Counted from the stretch's first letter, positions 44,571-55,819 are shown. The stretch is 64,000 bases of DNA from Dipteris shenzhenensis (GCA_047967505.1 CM106539.1); one strand, 5' to 3'. The notes: generated by a model not told the origin, from the sequence alone. Program-made: numbers and translations.

Positions 44571-45800
44571 TTAGCAAGGTCTTAATATTGTTTTCATTGT
44601 AGTATGGAGTGTGCAGCAAGATTGCTTCTTGCTTGTAATATGTTGCAATTCTAGGGCCGTCACTACCACAAATGGGCTTGAATCCTCAGAGTTTATGATT
44701 TGCTTGTTATACTGGAAGGATTGGAGTCTAGTTTCTTGGTGTGCTTTCATTGTATAAGAAATTGTTTTGTGCACATGTGTTCTCACCAATATTAGTGTCA
44801 TTGAATTCAATCCATATTGTTCTGTTGTTGGGCCTATTATCAACTATTTTGAATATACCTTTAGCTCCATTTACCAAGCCATCTTCGATGTCTAGATTTC
44901 CTAAATATATCTCTATGAACATTCCTTCTTTTAATTGAGCTCTATATGGAATCTAGCTGTTATCTTGGGGTTATCTAGGATTTTTATCGATTTATCAAAT
45001 GTCTTGTGTCGTGTTTCCTTTGCTTTTAGTGTATGGATTGTTGATGTTAAAACTTGTAAGACTTCGTTATTGTGTTTATCCTTGGCATTGTTTGTGTAGA
45101 CGAGATGTGGCAAGGTATGCTTTTGTGTTGGTTGCCTTCTGTAGTGCTTATTAAGGTGTGCGATTTCTTCATCTGTGTGTTGACCAACACGGATTCTATT
45201 CAATATTTCAAGGAAGCATGAGTTTTTTTCTGCATGGGTTTAGTTAGCTTGTAATATAAAAAATTGTTTCTCGAGATAGAGGGTAACACTATTGTGCTTG
45301 TTGGCCTATTCAAGAAAATCCATGCATCCTTTGTTGGGCTTGCTTGGCATAAGTCTCCACATAACAACACATCAACTCCTCCAAAGGGCTCCATGTGATT
45401 GTGCTTGATTTCATGCATACACATGTTTGCTACAATGAACGTGTTTTGCCCTATTAGAGAAACTTCATCAAAAACTATAAGTTCCACGTTCTTGTATACT
45501 ACTGATAGTTGCTGCATCTTGTCAGAGGATAAGCTTATGCAATTGGAGGTCAAAAGAGGGAAGTGAGGCAAGTATAGTGCATAATGAATGGTTGCATCTC
45601 TTATGTTGAATGATGCTCTATCTGTGTATGCTAAGAGAAGGACCCTCAGAAGGTCAACATCATATGTTTGCTTGTGATTGTAATGTCAAAGAAGCACTTA
45701 GACAATAAGGAGCAGTGTGAAAGTCTTGCCAGTGCCTACATTACCCATGAGGAAAAAGTTTATGTGTGAATCATGATTTGGGCACTTTTGAAGCATTAAA
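44571..45800 (-). pseudogene. PIF1/Helitron-type DNA helicase domain, copy A
   Basis: The minus frame reads FFLMGNVGTGKTFTLLLIV, with Walker A GNVGTGKT at 45722-45745. It then has an AYTDRASFNIRDATIHYAL motif (the A-TGRAA-FNI-G-TIHSAL region of PIF1), VELIVFDEVSLIGQNTF (Walker B, DE at about 45460), PFGGVDVLLCGDLCQASPT, MNRIRVGQHTDEEI (45203 on), LPHLVYTNNAKDKHN, and NLDIEDGLVNGAKGIF (about 44900). These are the ordered motifs of PIF1-family 5'-3' DNA helicases. At least two in-frame stops between Walker A and 45571, plus shifts at about 45201 and 44930, make it a pseudogene. No Rep/HUH motif lies upstream. Confidence 0.85.
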
Positions 45801-45966
45801 TAATCTAGGAGGACTCTTTCTCTTGGAACTCAAGTAGCTATCCCAACAATTACACATATGCTATCCTAAGTACCTAATCCAATACATACATGCATCGGTG
45901 AAGGTGACCTCAGCACTCATACAACAAGGGCATCTAAACTAAACTCTTTCATGTAGGAAAACAATC

Positions 45967-46215
45967 TCACACAATTAATACAAACTCCCACAACAATATG
46001 CAAATCCTCTTCATGTCATGAGAATGCACAGACAACCTATACCAAGGAGATGTTTGACTTTCTTCATTGTGAATACTTTCATAAAGTAATTCAAAAAGCT
46101 GTTCGAACAAAAACTCTGTGAAGAAAACTCTAATGTAGTGAATCACGTTCGCATTCAATGGGTGTTGCACATTAAACTCATTAACTTTGATCAAATATGA
46201 TTGCTCATAGTCCAT
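45967..46215 (-). pseudogene. Helicase-module N-terminal domain, copy A
   Basis: An 82-residue frame (LIKVNEFNVQHPLNANVIHY, RVFFTEFLFEQLFELLYES) aligns by eye with copy B 42445-42846 (ITEHPSNNNIIVCLQEFF and following). The parts corresponding to 42470-41592, including the DUF6570-like block, are missing before the helicase, so copy A and copy B have lost different pieces. Confidence 0.5.
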
Positions 46216-46849
46216 TGCTTGGTTTTTCCAATTTGCTAGTACAAGTTACACAAGGTACTGTTAAACAAAATATCTAGAAAGATATACAAACAAAGCATGT
46301 TATATTTCATTATAGCAAGAGATTCTAAAGGACTCACTACACAAACCACTTAATTGTGTACAATTTATTCAGCTAAGGAGATCAAGCAACTCACTCCATT
46401 GAAGTATTCATGAACATCATACATATGGCTCATATGCTATGATGGATCTAGTATTATTGATTATGAAGGTGCCACTTGGCTTGATGTCCAACGACAACGA
46501 TTGAGTTCATACAACACTGGCAATGTGGAGATCCAAGAATGTAGATTCTAGTTGTAGGACAGCATCAACATGATTGCCATAAGTCTCAATGGTCACATAA
46601 CCCCATCAAGTAGCAGGATTCATCCAATGAGGCACAATATCTGAGATATGTGCTACACAGAGGTACAAGTAAAGAAAAAATGACATGCTAGCTCATGACT
46701 AGCTTGTATGCCACCACAAGAAGTGCACTGGTAATCAATCGACTGTGCATTCAAATGAGTGAAAATCAAGACACCGGTCACCTATGACAATGCACAAGCA
46801 AAATTGTCATTGCAAGGCCATGGTGTTCATAAAAGAAATCTTTAAGATG
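46216..46849. other. Possible intron or spacer, nothing recognised
   Basis: AT-rich sequence between two helicase-module blocks. No frame is supported. Confidence 0.35.
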
Positions 46850-47410
46850 TCAATATATATTACCTTTTAGTCATAACCTGAGTCTGAGACCTGGCTTGTG
46901 AATGCTTGCTATTAAAGCTCATCTCTCTTTTGTCCCTCTAGATGCATGTAAGAAACATTTCTCAAGGTGTACATGACAATGCCTTCTTCATGGTACTTTC
47001 GAATTAATGGTGACAACACATTCTTCCACTCCCTAATAAAGTGAAACCATGAGACGATTTCAAAATAACAAATTTTCATATGTCTGTTGAGACAGTGAAC
47101 ATGTACTTACAGTCGCTTGGTCTACATGTAGAAGCCCATCAGCTATTGTCAAGCTATGTGCATCTACATCGATGATCACAAAAGCTATAGTGCTAACACC
47201 TATGGAGATTGTGCCTCTAGCTTTGCAAACAAGTGACGATGCACAAGGGACATAGCATGCAATTGTAGTCTTAGGGAGCATTGTAATGGTACCATTAAAT
47301 GGTTCTCCCTTGATCACATTTGTAGTAGCATCAACATAAAGTGAGAAGCTTGATGTTCCTCCTTCCCCGATTGCTTTCTTCACAATTGTAGCACCCTCAA
47401 TCCGGTAAAA
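46850..47410 (-). pseudogene. Unrecognised beta-rich module, copy A
   Basis: The frame 47060-47383 reads KKAIGEGGTSSFSLYVDATT, GEPFNGTITMLPKTTIACYV and AFVIIDVDAHSLTIADGLLH. It matches copy B at 43985-43654 residue by residue in EGGTS-FSL-VDATT, GEPF-G, LP, YVP-A and VADG. A second short block (about 46960-46900: GTKER...IHKPGLRLRL) corresponds to the 43500-43415 block. Not recognised. It always lies upstream of the helicase segments here. Confidence 0.45.
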
Positions 47411-48594
47411 AAAGTCAATAACTAGGCTATCTCTATTTTAGGGCACGTATGCACGTGGGACCACCAAAGTGATAGTGTCATAATTATGATTATTAGTGAA
47501 ATCAGCCCTCAAATATGTAGCATATGATGACTCCCTAGTTATTAATGGGTTAACCTAGCAACCCAAAGTTAGTATCAGAATGGTTAAGTGTTCTAATGGT
47601 TAGAAGTTGTAACCATATATACAACTACCATGCCGAGTCATGCAGAGAGCGTGTGAGTAGGAAGAAAGAGAGCATGTGAAGAGAATACACACTATGCATT
47701 CCTGTAAGGATCTATTCTATTGAGTAATGAAGACCCAAATCTAACTATCTCACATTTTGCCTACTATTTATCTATTTCTGCTTTGTTGCAATGTCTTGTT
47801 CATTCACTTTTAAATCTGAAATGAGAGAGAGTAAGATGTATTCTACGTAGTGCATATACCAGCATTCTGCTTCACCAATGTGTTAATAGCTTTAGAATCT
47901 ATTCACACAAAAACATCAAAGTTTGTATTCCATTAATAGTGGCAATTTTGTGGGTTCAAATACCCAAGTAATCTGATAATCTAAGATTAATATCGGCCGT
48001 TTGTGTGCCATGGAACATTGTGCACAATTGAGATGACAGTGCAATCTTCTTTAGGTCATATCCAAAAAAGTGAAGCCAAAAGTATAGTCCAGCAAATTAG
48101 ATCGTCTCAATTCGATGTTTTCAACAAAAGGTGGGCTCTGACAGACTCAAACAAGTTTGGAATTAGGTACTATACAGATTGATTTGAATTGATTATGCTA
48201 ACATTCTTAGCATGACCATGCACATACATGAGAATGAATGTCTACAAATCACTAAGACGGCAACCCCATATCCTAAAGAATGCACTTGCAACTCTAACTT
48301 CATAAGTAGCAAGAGCAGCAAAAAGATGAAGAATGGTAACATGGGAAAAAACGGCTATCAAAAGCCCAGAGGATGAATTAAGGGGGAATCCCAAAATTTC
48401 AAGCATTCTTGGAGCGGTGGAAATTGAATTCAACAAGAATCAATTGCTGAGTGCCATTTGACCTCTTACAAACAAATGAGGAGGATGACGATGAACTGCC
48501 GTCAGGTCTCCCGAAACTCAAAGAGCTTGGGGACAAGGTAGCAGTAGATTTCAAACTTTCAAATAAGCAGCAGAAGATATAGTCACAAACAAAG
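47411..48594. other. No gene; an LTR-like U3-R-U5 segment may lie at ~47560-47760
   Basis: The stretch 47560-47760 (atggttagaagttgtaaccatatatac, then attcctgtaaggatctattc and tattgagtaatgaa) looks like the promoter and polyadenylation end of a Copia-type LTR, but I found no partner copy. The rest shows only short frames. Confidence 0.25.
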
Positions 48595-48888
48595 AGACGA
48601 GATCAAGGCAAAGATTCTGAAGAAAATGTTGAAGACTTGGACAAAGAATCCATAGCCAGAGAAAAAGACTCAGACAAAAGATCTGAAGAAAAAGAAACTA
48701 AGTCAGACAAAAGATCCAAAAAAAGAGAAACAAATTCGGATGAAAGATCCAGAAAAGAAAACAAAGCAAATTCAGACGTAGATTCGCTCAAGATGTCAAA
48801 GAGAATTAGGCTTTCCATGCTCTGCCAAACATTCCAAGGAGTGAGAGTACAAATTCACCACGACCATCACAAGTCCACAGGTGAATAG
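48595..48888 (+). pseudogene. Charged-repeat N-terminus of a retroelement gag
   Basis: The plus frame encodes a Glu/Lys/Ser/Asp repeat of about 12 residues (DKRSEEKETKSDKRSKKRET). It then reads KMSKRIRLSMLCQTFQGVRV and meets a stop at 48887, just before clear gag homology at 48901. This fits a low-complexity N-terminal extension of the gag that follows. Confidence 0.45.
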
Positions 48889-48900
48889 ACCAATACCCGT

Positions 48901-49830
48901 AATTCCAACAGCACGTCCAATAGCACATCCCCCGTTAGCGAGTCTGAATGCAAATTTTTTGAGTTCAACGACAAGGACAAAGAAGATCCAGATAGCCATG
49001 TTGCTCAATTTGAAACCCGGTAGTGAGCCAATAGTTTTGACACCTTGTTTGGAGATACCAAAAAGTTACAATAGTTCATCAGCACACTTGTTGGAAAAGC
49101 AATGCATCTGCTCAACCCAAATGGAGTGGGAAATTTTTCCACTTATGATGACATCAAAACACAAATCTTGGAGAGTTTTCAAAAGGAGAAAACCCACAGT
49201 GATGTCAGGTAAAAGCTAAGGCAATTCAAACACAAGGAGTCCATAGAAGACTATGCTCAACAGTTCTTGAATACGAATGTGCACATGTCTGAATGTAGTA
49301 GAAAGACCAAGCACCACTAAAATAATGGCAGGATACTTTTGCAAGGGGCTAAAATAAAAATTTTAAGTTTGATTGGTGGTCTGGTACTACCAGTAGGTGC
49401 AAATGGGTTCAATAATCTAGTCGATGCAACCAAAAGAACTGAAAGACACATAGGAACAACAACGAAGAAGAAAATATAAAAAATAGAATCCGACAATGAT
49501 TAGAAATAAGATTTTGATGCTTTGGAGAGTGAATCTAAATCCAAATTTGATTCAAGCAGTGATGAGTCTGATAGTGATTTGGACATTGAATCAAAGAAGA
49601 AGAAGAAGAAGAAGAAGAAGAAGAAGAAAGCAATAAAGAAAAGCAAAAAGGAAGAAAATAAAATGAAGAAGGAGAGGCAAAGTCTAAAAAGGCTTCTTGG
49701 ATTTTATCCTATATTTGGAGAAACTTGTGGATCAAAAGTTGCAGAATTTGGGGGTTATTAGAATCAACCACAATTACAATGTGAAATTTGTAGCAAAAGC
49801 CACCCAATCATAGCATGCTGGTACAACCCT
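48901..49830 (+). pseudogene. Retrotransposon gag remnant with zinc knuckle
   Basis: One frame from 48901 to about 49400 holds a retrotransposon-gag domain: FEFNDKDKEDPDSHVAQFET, STYDDIKTQILESFQKEK and LRQFKHKESIEDYAQQF, interrupted by at least five in-frame stops (for example at 49021-49026, 49072 and 49210). Downstream is an acidic Ser/Asp stretch and a polylysine run (49522-49660). A CCHC-type knuckle, CEICSKSHPIIAC, lies near 49780-49818. Not functional. Confidence 0.7.
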
Positions 49831-50410
49831 ATCCACCACAATAGTCACTCAATAGTCACTGAGAAATCCAACAGTAGGCACCAATGCGGTAGCCATTAGA
49901 GCAAATGCAACAAAGCCCTCAAATAGAAAAATGAGATTTTTCATACCCAATGCTATTGGGAAGACCATGGTCTAAAATAGCCAAGGTAAAACTAGATTGG
50001 GGTGACTCTAAGATCACCAGACGAAGTAGAAAAAAGAAGCTTTGACTAGACATGGTCCCAATTGGAGTCAGGAGAACATCCGGGATAAGGAATCCCTGAT
50101 GACCTATCAAATGCATCTTTGTTTTGCAAGAATCCCATCAGGGGACATTGGGTGGCCACTTTGCAAGTGGCGTGATAGCTAAAAAGACCTTTCAACCCGG
50201 ATTGTGGGGGTCGATAGTAATCAAAGACTCTCAAGAATTTGCAACGAAATGTTGGTGCTACAAAAGGGATGGACAACCATCGGATGTAGAAAGTTTGCCA
50301 TTAAAGATTGCCACTTGAGCCATTTTAAAAATGGGGATTATATTTTGTAGGTCCATTCAAGCCAGCTGCAAAACACACTGGAGCAACCATGGAGTATTGA
50401 ACTATACCTC
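49831..50410. other. Decayed sequence between gag remnant and LTR
   Basis: Short frames only. A stretch near 50130-50330 (GTLGGHFASGVIAKKTFQPG on plus) may be part of a retroelement but is not identifiable. Confidence 0.3.
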
Positions 50411-51422
50411 TGTGGCGGCCAAGGGCCAATCAATGCGTGTGTGGAGTAGCAGTAAATCTTTGCTTGTAATATTTCATGCTTGGAACACAACTTGAGAAAT
50501 ATAGTGGGATGAGGATAGCCAAAAGACTCTCTAGAAAAGATATGATCATACTTGTAAAATCAAGATCTAAAGAGATAAATACTAAAACTAGAGAGAGACA
50601 GACTAAAAGCCTTCACTCTTTGAGGTATCTTCACAAGTACCTTCACAGGTGAAGGGACCCAAAGATACCTTCACAAGTGAAGGGACCCAGGGTTACCTTC
50701 ACAAAGTACCTTCACCAATGGACCCTCATGTATAAATATCTCTCTCTAGATTGAAGCTCACACACTTGAGTGGCTTTGTGTTCAGTATGACTTTGGTGTT
50801 CTTGTGCAAATTGTCTCCAAGTATCTATGATTTCTCACACTATTGTGTTCTAGCATGCTCTCACTCTTGCACTCCCCCCTTCTCCCTCCTCCTCCCTCCT
50901 CCTTCCTCCTCCTCTTTCCTCCTCCTCCTCCCTCCTTCTCCTTCCTCCTCCTCTTTCCTCCTCCCCCCTCCTCCTCCTCCCTTCTTCCTCCCTTCCTCCT
51001 CCTCAACCCTAGTAGCTCCTTCTAAACCCTTAACCCCATGAATCAGTGAAGGAGACTAGCTCTCCACTCCTCAACCCTACAACCCTCTCTCAACCTTGGA
51101 CTCCTTCGAAACCCTAGAACCCTTAGTTAGTTTCCTCAACACTATCCTTCTTCTAAACCCTGCAAACCCTTTTCTAAACTCTTGAACTCCCATGGAGGTG
51201 AAAGCCTCCACCAATCCATGTGATCAAATCTTCTTCCCCACCTAGTGCATGCCAGAACGTCTTTGCACGCTTTAGCCCATACCTCTCATTGGAACATGAC
51301 TCGGGAACATGACTCGAGGACCTATGCTACACTTGTGAACACCTATGCTACAACGAGCAATGACACAATTGTAGGTGACCAACACCTTTAGACCTTGGAA
51401 ATGAGATAAAGAGTGAACACCA
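50411..51422 (+). repeat. 5' LTR of a third Ty3/Gypsy element
   Basis: Starts TGTGGCGGCCAAGG and ends ...gagtgaacacca before the PBS. It shares with the other LTRs aggatagccaaaa, tgatcatacttg, tgtataaatatctc as TATA box (50731-50744), the CCT tract (50875-51005) and the final ggacctatgctacacttgtg / atgctacaacgagcaatgac words. A characteristic ccttcacaa(a)gt-acc repeat (50625-50720) replaces the gggacctttt repeat of the 4.5-10 kb LTRs. About 1.01 kb. Confidence 0.75.
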
Positions 51423-51425
51423 TTT

Positions 51426-51445
51426 TGGCACCACTGCCAGGGAGG
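51426..51445 (+). other. Gypsy PBS
   Basis: TGGCACCACTGCCAGGGAGG, four bases after the LTR end. It differs at several positions from the site at 198-216 but has the same layout. It marks 50411-51422 as a 5' LTR. Confidence 0.75.
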
Positions 51446-52560
51446 TTTGCATCTAAAATGAAAGTGGAGTACGTATTTTCATGTGTGAAAAAGAACCCCC
51501 TTCAAGAAACTATTCAAGACAAATCCCTCATAGTCTAGCTGGCACCCCATAATAGTCATTATCTCCAGTAGTTCTTGATCTTCATTTGTCTTGCCCTCCT
51601 TCCAACAAAGGAGTGAAAAAATGCTTCCAATTGGTGCAAAAGGATGAGATTTACATCCTAAACAATGTTGACTTACATAAGCACATTAATACACTAATCA
51701 CACAAAATTAACCCTTAAAACCCCCCACATCCTATAAAACCAATAACACCCCCCCTCACTTCTTTCTCCTCACTTTTCCAAGCCAATTTCATCTCTCCTC
51801 CATCTCCAAATTCTGTCAAGCCTCCATATTTCCTGTCTACCTCCATTTTCCATCCACCAACTCCCCCCCCCCAATTTCAACAAAATCTCCCCCCTCCACC
51901 ACCCCTTTTTCTGTCCAGCCCTCCTCCACCATCACTTTTTCGTCAAAACTCCCCCATCTCCATCATCTCCACCTCCACCACTCAAGGTACACCCCCATAT
52001 CATCACAATAGACTTCATATTTTTTGTTGCTTGGATCCTTTTGCCGCAAGGCCTTGTCCTTCATGGCATCTTCTTCAATGTTGATATTTTCATCAATCTA
52101 CATCTTGACATTTGCCGATTGAGTTGCATGGAATTTAAATGTAAAGAAATTAAATATCCCTTTTTCAATAGTAGCACCAAGAGTATCAGTGAAAGCATGT
52201 TGCACTTCAAAAGTGCAAAACATTTGTCCATCATTTCATAGGTATTCCAAAAGAGCACACACTTTGAAACAATAACATTGTCACAATCCTTTGCATCAAT
52301 ATGATCATCTTTGGCCTGCTTGAAGTTCATCACATGATACTCATAAATAAGCATCATTGCATTCATACTTTGAAGGAAAACAGCCACTACTTCATCTTGA
52401 GTGAGTTCCAAGTGTAGCACCAAAATCCATAATGCATATATATCACTTTGCATCTTCATGAGAGGGTCTTACCCAAAATGTAGGGTAGTGTCTACTCTCT
52501 TACAGAGCTCAGTCAAAGTGAATGCATAGTAAACAATCAGTCAACAGTAAAAGACCGAAT
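51446..52560 (+). other. Gypsy leader, truncated by LINE sequence
   Basis: Resembles the leader at 217 onward: a TATA-like CCTATAAAAC at 51731, then a pyrimidine-rich stretch (51735-51990). A minus frame at 52061-52459 (132 aa) lies in its distal part. No gag follows; LINE ORF1 sequence begins by about 52640, so the element is truncated or interrupted there. Confidence 0.45.
52061..52459 (-). CDS. Hypothetical 132-aa minus ORF, unrecognised
   Basis: Starts MKMQSDIYALWILVLHLELT and has natural composition in its first 70 residues (FLQSMNAMMLIYEYHVMNFK). The last third is Leu-rich and may be out of frame. No domain recognised. It lies antisense in a retroelement leader, so it may be a captured fragment. 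Confidence 0.2.
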   Translation of the reverse strand: MKMQSDIYALWILVLHLELTQDEVVAVFLQSMNAMMLIYEYHVMNFKQAKDDHIDAKDCDNVIVSKCVLFWNTYEMMDKCFALLKCNMLSLILLVLLLKKGYLISLHLNSMQLNRQMSRCRLMKISTLKKMP

Positions 52561-52639
52561 TGGCTCTATGCAGCACTCTCAAATCCCACAGCCATTAAGG
52601 TTCTTCTTTCCCCAGCTGACAAGAAACAGGTACAGCAGG

Positions 52640-52874
52640 CAGTTTAGTCCCTCTAGGACAAGGCGATCATTGGTGGTAGAATTGTGGACCTCACTCCTAC
52701 AAGGAGATAGGTGCGAGAGTGGATCTAGGTGCAAGCTTGGCATTAGAGGGTGACCACACAGTTTAGTCCCTCCAGGACAAGGTGATCATTGGCAGAATTG
52801 TGGGCCTCACTCCTACAAGGAGACAGGTGCGAGAGTGGATCTAGGCGCAAGCTTAGCATTAGAGGGTGACCACA
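52640..52874. repeat. ~119-bp tandem duplication in LINE ORF1
   Basis: cagtttagtccctc(t/c)aggaca starts at 52640 and 52759. Both copies run through aggtgcgagagtggatctagg to gcattagagggtgaccaca. Nearly identical, with a small deletion in copy 2. Confidence 0.95.
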
Positions 52875-53380
52875 TCCATGAGGTCACCATCTATGGGAGA
52901 GGCATATTCCTTATCCAACTGAGCTCCCCCGACACTGTCTCAACACTCATGGAGTAGAGCCCCATCCTCCTTGGCCTGCATCTAGTGTACCTCTTTCCAT
53001 GGTACCATGGCTTTATAGTGGAGGAGGACATGGACACGGCACACCATGTTCTTGTTTTCCAGTTATGCTCCACTTCCTAGGGGTCCCAAAGGAGTATCGA
53101 GCCATCCTCCCCTCCATTGGTCAGGAATTTGGCATCGTAGTCGAGTCTCCGCCAGAGTCGGCCGCCTCAGTTGTAGCAAATGACGAGGTCCCCAAGATCA
53201 GACTAGTGGTTGAGAACCCTAAGTCCCTCCCAGAGTTGACCCTCCTAGAGACCCTTGAAGGAGGCACACTTTGCTAGTGAGAGTGGAGATTTATGGGTTA
53301 CCTGGCCAGTGTCTTTGGTGTAGATAGATGGGTCACCTAACCAGAGATTTCCCCCATGGCCATGGCCAAGCACCTCCCCC
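52640..53380 (+). pseudogene. LINE ORF1 remnant (DUF4283-like plus zinc knuckle)
   Basis: The plus strand encodes HEVTIYGRGIFLIQLSSPDT (about 52876), LLGLHLVYLFPWYHGF, then in a shifted frame LHFLGVPKEYRAILPSIGQE (53065 on) and VPKIRLVVENPKSLPELTLL. After a stop it reads VEIYGLPGQCLWCR-MGHL near 53285-53335. This order (DUF4283-type fold, then a CCHC knuckle following Y-GLP) is typical of ORF1 in plant L1-type LINEs. The last knuckle Cys is changed to Phe. A basic tail follows (53500-53560). Confidence 0.7.
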
Positions 53381-54190
53381 CCCACCCCTCTAGAGTAGGT
53401 AGAGTCAGCAAGCCATAGTCTAGCAACCCCTCAGACAAGAGCAACAGGAGTCTTAGACCCCTTGGGTGACCCCCTCAAAAGGGGACTAGACCCAAGCTTT
53501 AAAAAAAATAAGCCAAGCAAACAGGATCGCAAGCTCCACAAGCAGAGGGCCAGATGCAAAGAGGGAGACACGGTTGTCTGCGAGGCACTTGAGGAGGAAG
53601 GAGCACTTACATGGAGACCCATCTCCCCTAACAAAAGGGGCCACCGCCTAGCCAAATGATTCTCCTGTTTGGAGGTTCAGCATCCGCATTCACCCTTACA
53701 TTAGCAATGAGCCCTAGGAGCTCTTGATGTAGCGATGGTGGATGTTAGTTAGGTAGCGGTCAGAGGAGAAGATCTAGAACCCCGAAGGGGGGCCTGTGGT
53801 TGCCCCTATTCCCCCCCTCCCCCTCCCCCTACCCCTCCAGATCCCTCCCCCTCTTCCTCTCCACTCCCCCCTCCCCCCCGCCTAGGTCCCCCCTGCCCCC
53901 TCCCCCCCCCTTGCCCCTCGTGCTATGATCACTCTCACCACCCGCCCCCTCCTCTCTGCCTCCCTCCCTCCTCCCTCCCCTGCCGCCCCCTTCTCTGCAT
54001 CCATAATAGGTTCCTTAGCCTCCCTCCCCTCCCAATGTGCAAAGGCATAAACCAAGACAACCTTACCCATTTAGAGCCAAATGTAAACTTCATGGCCATG
54101 CCCACATCCTTTGCAATCTTTTCCTTGTATGATTGCATTGTTCTTGTGTCCACCATGCTACAATGCATGTCTTCAAGTTGTGGTGTTGCA
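53381..54190. other. LINE ORF1 tail and C-rich tract
   Basis: 53462-53659 encodes a Lys/Arg-rich tail on plus. 53795-54000 is a CCCCTCC-type low-complexity tract similar to 880-1460. No reliable gene. Confidence 0.4.
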
Positions 54191-54743
54191 ATGCATTAAA
54201 GATGGCCATAGCTTGATGCCGTCCTTTGAGTAATGTACTTGGCATTATACCAATAGATATTTCTCTGTTTCAAAGCAGAGGACTTCTCTCCAGCATGCAT
54301 TTGCCTTCCTAAATCCTCATAAATGGCAGTAAACTTACCTAAGAAGCACTCGACTGGTTCCCACTCCTCAAAGTCTGAAGGAAATACATCTGCTATGCAC
54401 AAGTGCTATTTTAAAATACAATTTCAAACTGACTTATTACACTGGTTCTATTTCAAAATACAATTTCAAGCTGACTCATTACACTTCAAAATCTTACACA
54501 AAATGCAGACTTACAATGTGATGGTATTGTTGATTGATTGCTTGACGGAGGAAGGCACATGTCCTTCCCCATGTAGATGTGTTGCACCTTTGCAAGCAAT
54601 CCTTTCTTCCCAAGCTTGAACTTCATGATGTAGCCCTTCCATTCATGCAAAAGATCACCTCTTTTTCTCTTGGGAAGCTTATGTGGACCCTTGGTAGATC
54701 CTCTCATGACTATCCAATCATTCAAGTTGTAGGTGCAAGGCAC
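54190..54743 (-). pseudogene. Unrecognised minus-strand gene fragment
   Basis: Two natural-looking minus frames: 54486-54743 (LNDWIVMRGSTKGPHKLPKR, LHEWKGYIMKFKLGKKGLLA) and 54196-54402 (FPSDFEEWEPVECFLGKFTA, SALKQRNIYWYNAKYITQRT). More may lie at 53935-54168 (YKEKIAKDVGMAMKFTFGSK). The order suggests exons of one gene fragment inserted antisense within the LINE region. Family not recognised. Confidence 0.25.
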
Positions 54744-55819
54744 CCATTCACCGAGTGCATTTTTGCTCCTGTGGGGACACAGAGTACATGTATGGTCTCC
54801 TCACCATGCTTGTACAGAGGTCACAACAGCAATAGTGGACTAGAAAGTGCAGCTTGGAGAAAGAGCAGGTTCTCTCTCTTGAGTGTCTCTTTGCTTTTTC
54901 CATTGTTTTATCTTCCATGAGCCTTCTCTCCCTCTTGTAGATATTCTCTTATGTAGACTCTTGGGTCCATCTCTCTCTAATTCATTCTCTCTCTATGAGT
55001 AGTCTTGGAGCTTTCCAAACAGACCTAAGCCAATGAGCCCAAACCTGCAAAGAATCCCAAGGTACCCAGCGTTGCCAAGGGTAAGACGACGTCACCTTCT
55101 GCGTCCTCCTCGCAGCATCAGGTCCATTTGAGGAGAGAGCGAGAGGGATGGGGCTTGTCCTCCCAGTCAGTAGCTCCCAACCTCTAGCCTAGGCGTCCCT
55201 TACCCCATGGTACTTCTAGAAGTTGGGACCTTGGAATTATCTGGAGATTTCAGAATCTTATCCTTTACCACTAGAGGTAATGCTTATGCTCCTGCAGCCC
55301 CAAAAGGGGGGTTTGATCAGCGCAGTTGGCTCTTAGACACACCCCATTTGGAGATTCCAGTTTGCCTCCACAGGGTTGGAGAATTGGTCCCCAGAGGTGT
55401 TTGATGCTATTATGGGAGATCAGATTCCACGCATGATGGATGAGTGGATGGGGCCACAGGGACTAGACCTTTGGCATGCCCATGGTGCAGAGGTGAATTT
55501 TTAGCTGAGCTTCACACGAGAGGAGTTGATGTGTGGTTTGGTGGTAGGAGTTATCAGATTGCTGCTTGAGGCAAAGGTGGATCAGGCATACCACGGGCCC
55601 CTCCAGAAGTGTGTAGAGCTATTCGGGGTGGAAGTATCCTTCATGATGAAGTGGGAATGGAAGATCGGCATTGAGTCGGTATCCACCCTAGTACCTCGAC
55701 GCACAGACATGGACTATTTGCCCTCCAAACCCTCGACAAAGTTACATAAGGCAGTCTTTTTGGAACATGCACCACTGACAGGAGAGTGTTTTTTTTTGCA
55801 TCCCCATCCTCATGAGTTG
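54744..55819 (+). other. LINE inter-ORF region
   Basis: Contains two plus frames, 55207-55404 and 55526-55855. The latter overlaps the endonuclease start. A tctctctct-rich stretch lies at 54860-55010. No domain is identified before the endonuclease. Confidence 0.35.

Noticed and set aside
49590-49640. Nuclear-localisation-like polylysine as a host gene
   Set aside because: An (AAG)n microsatellite in a gag remnant with stops on both sides.
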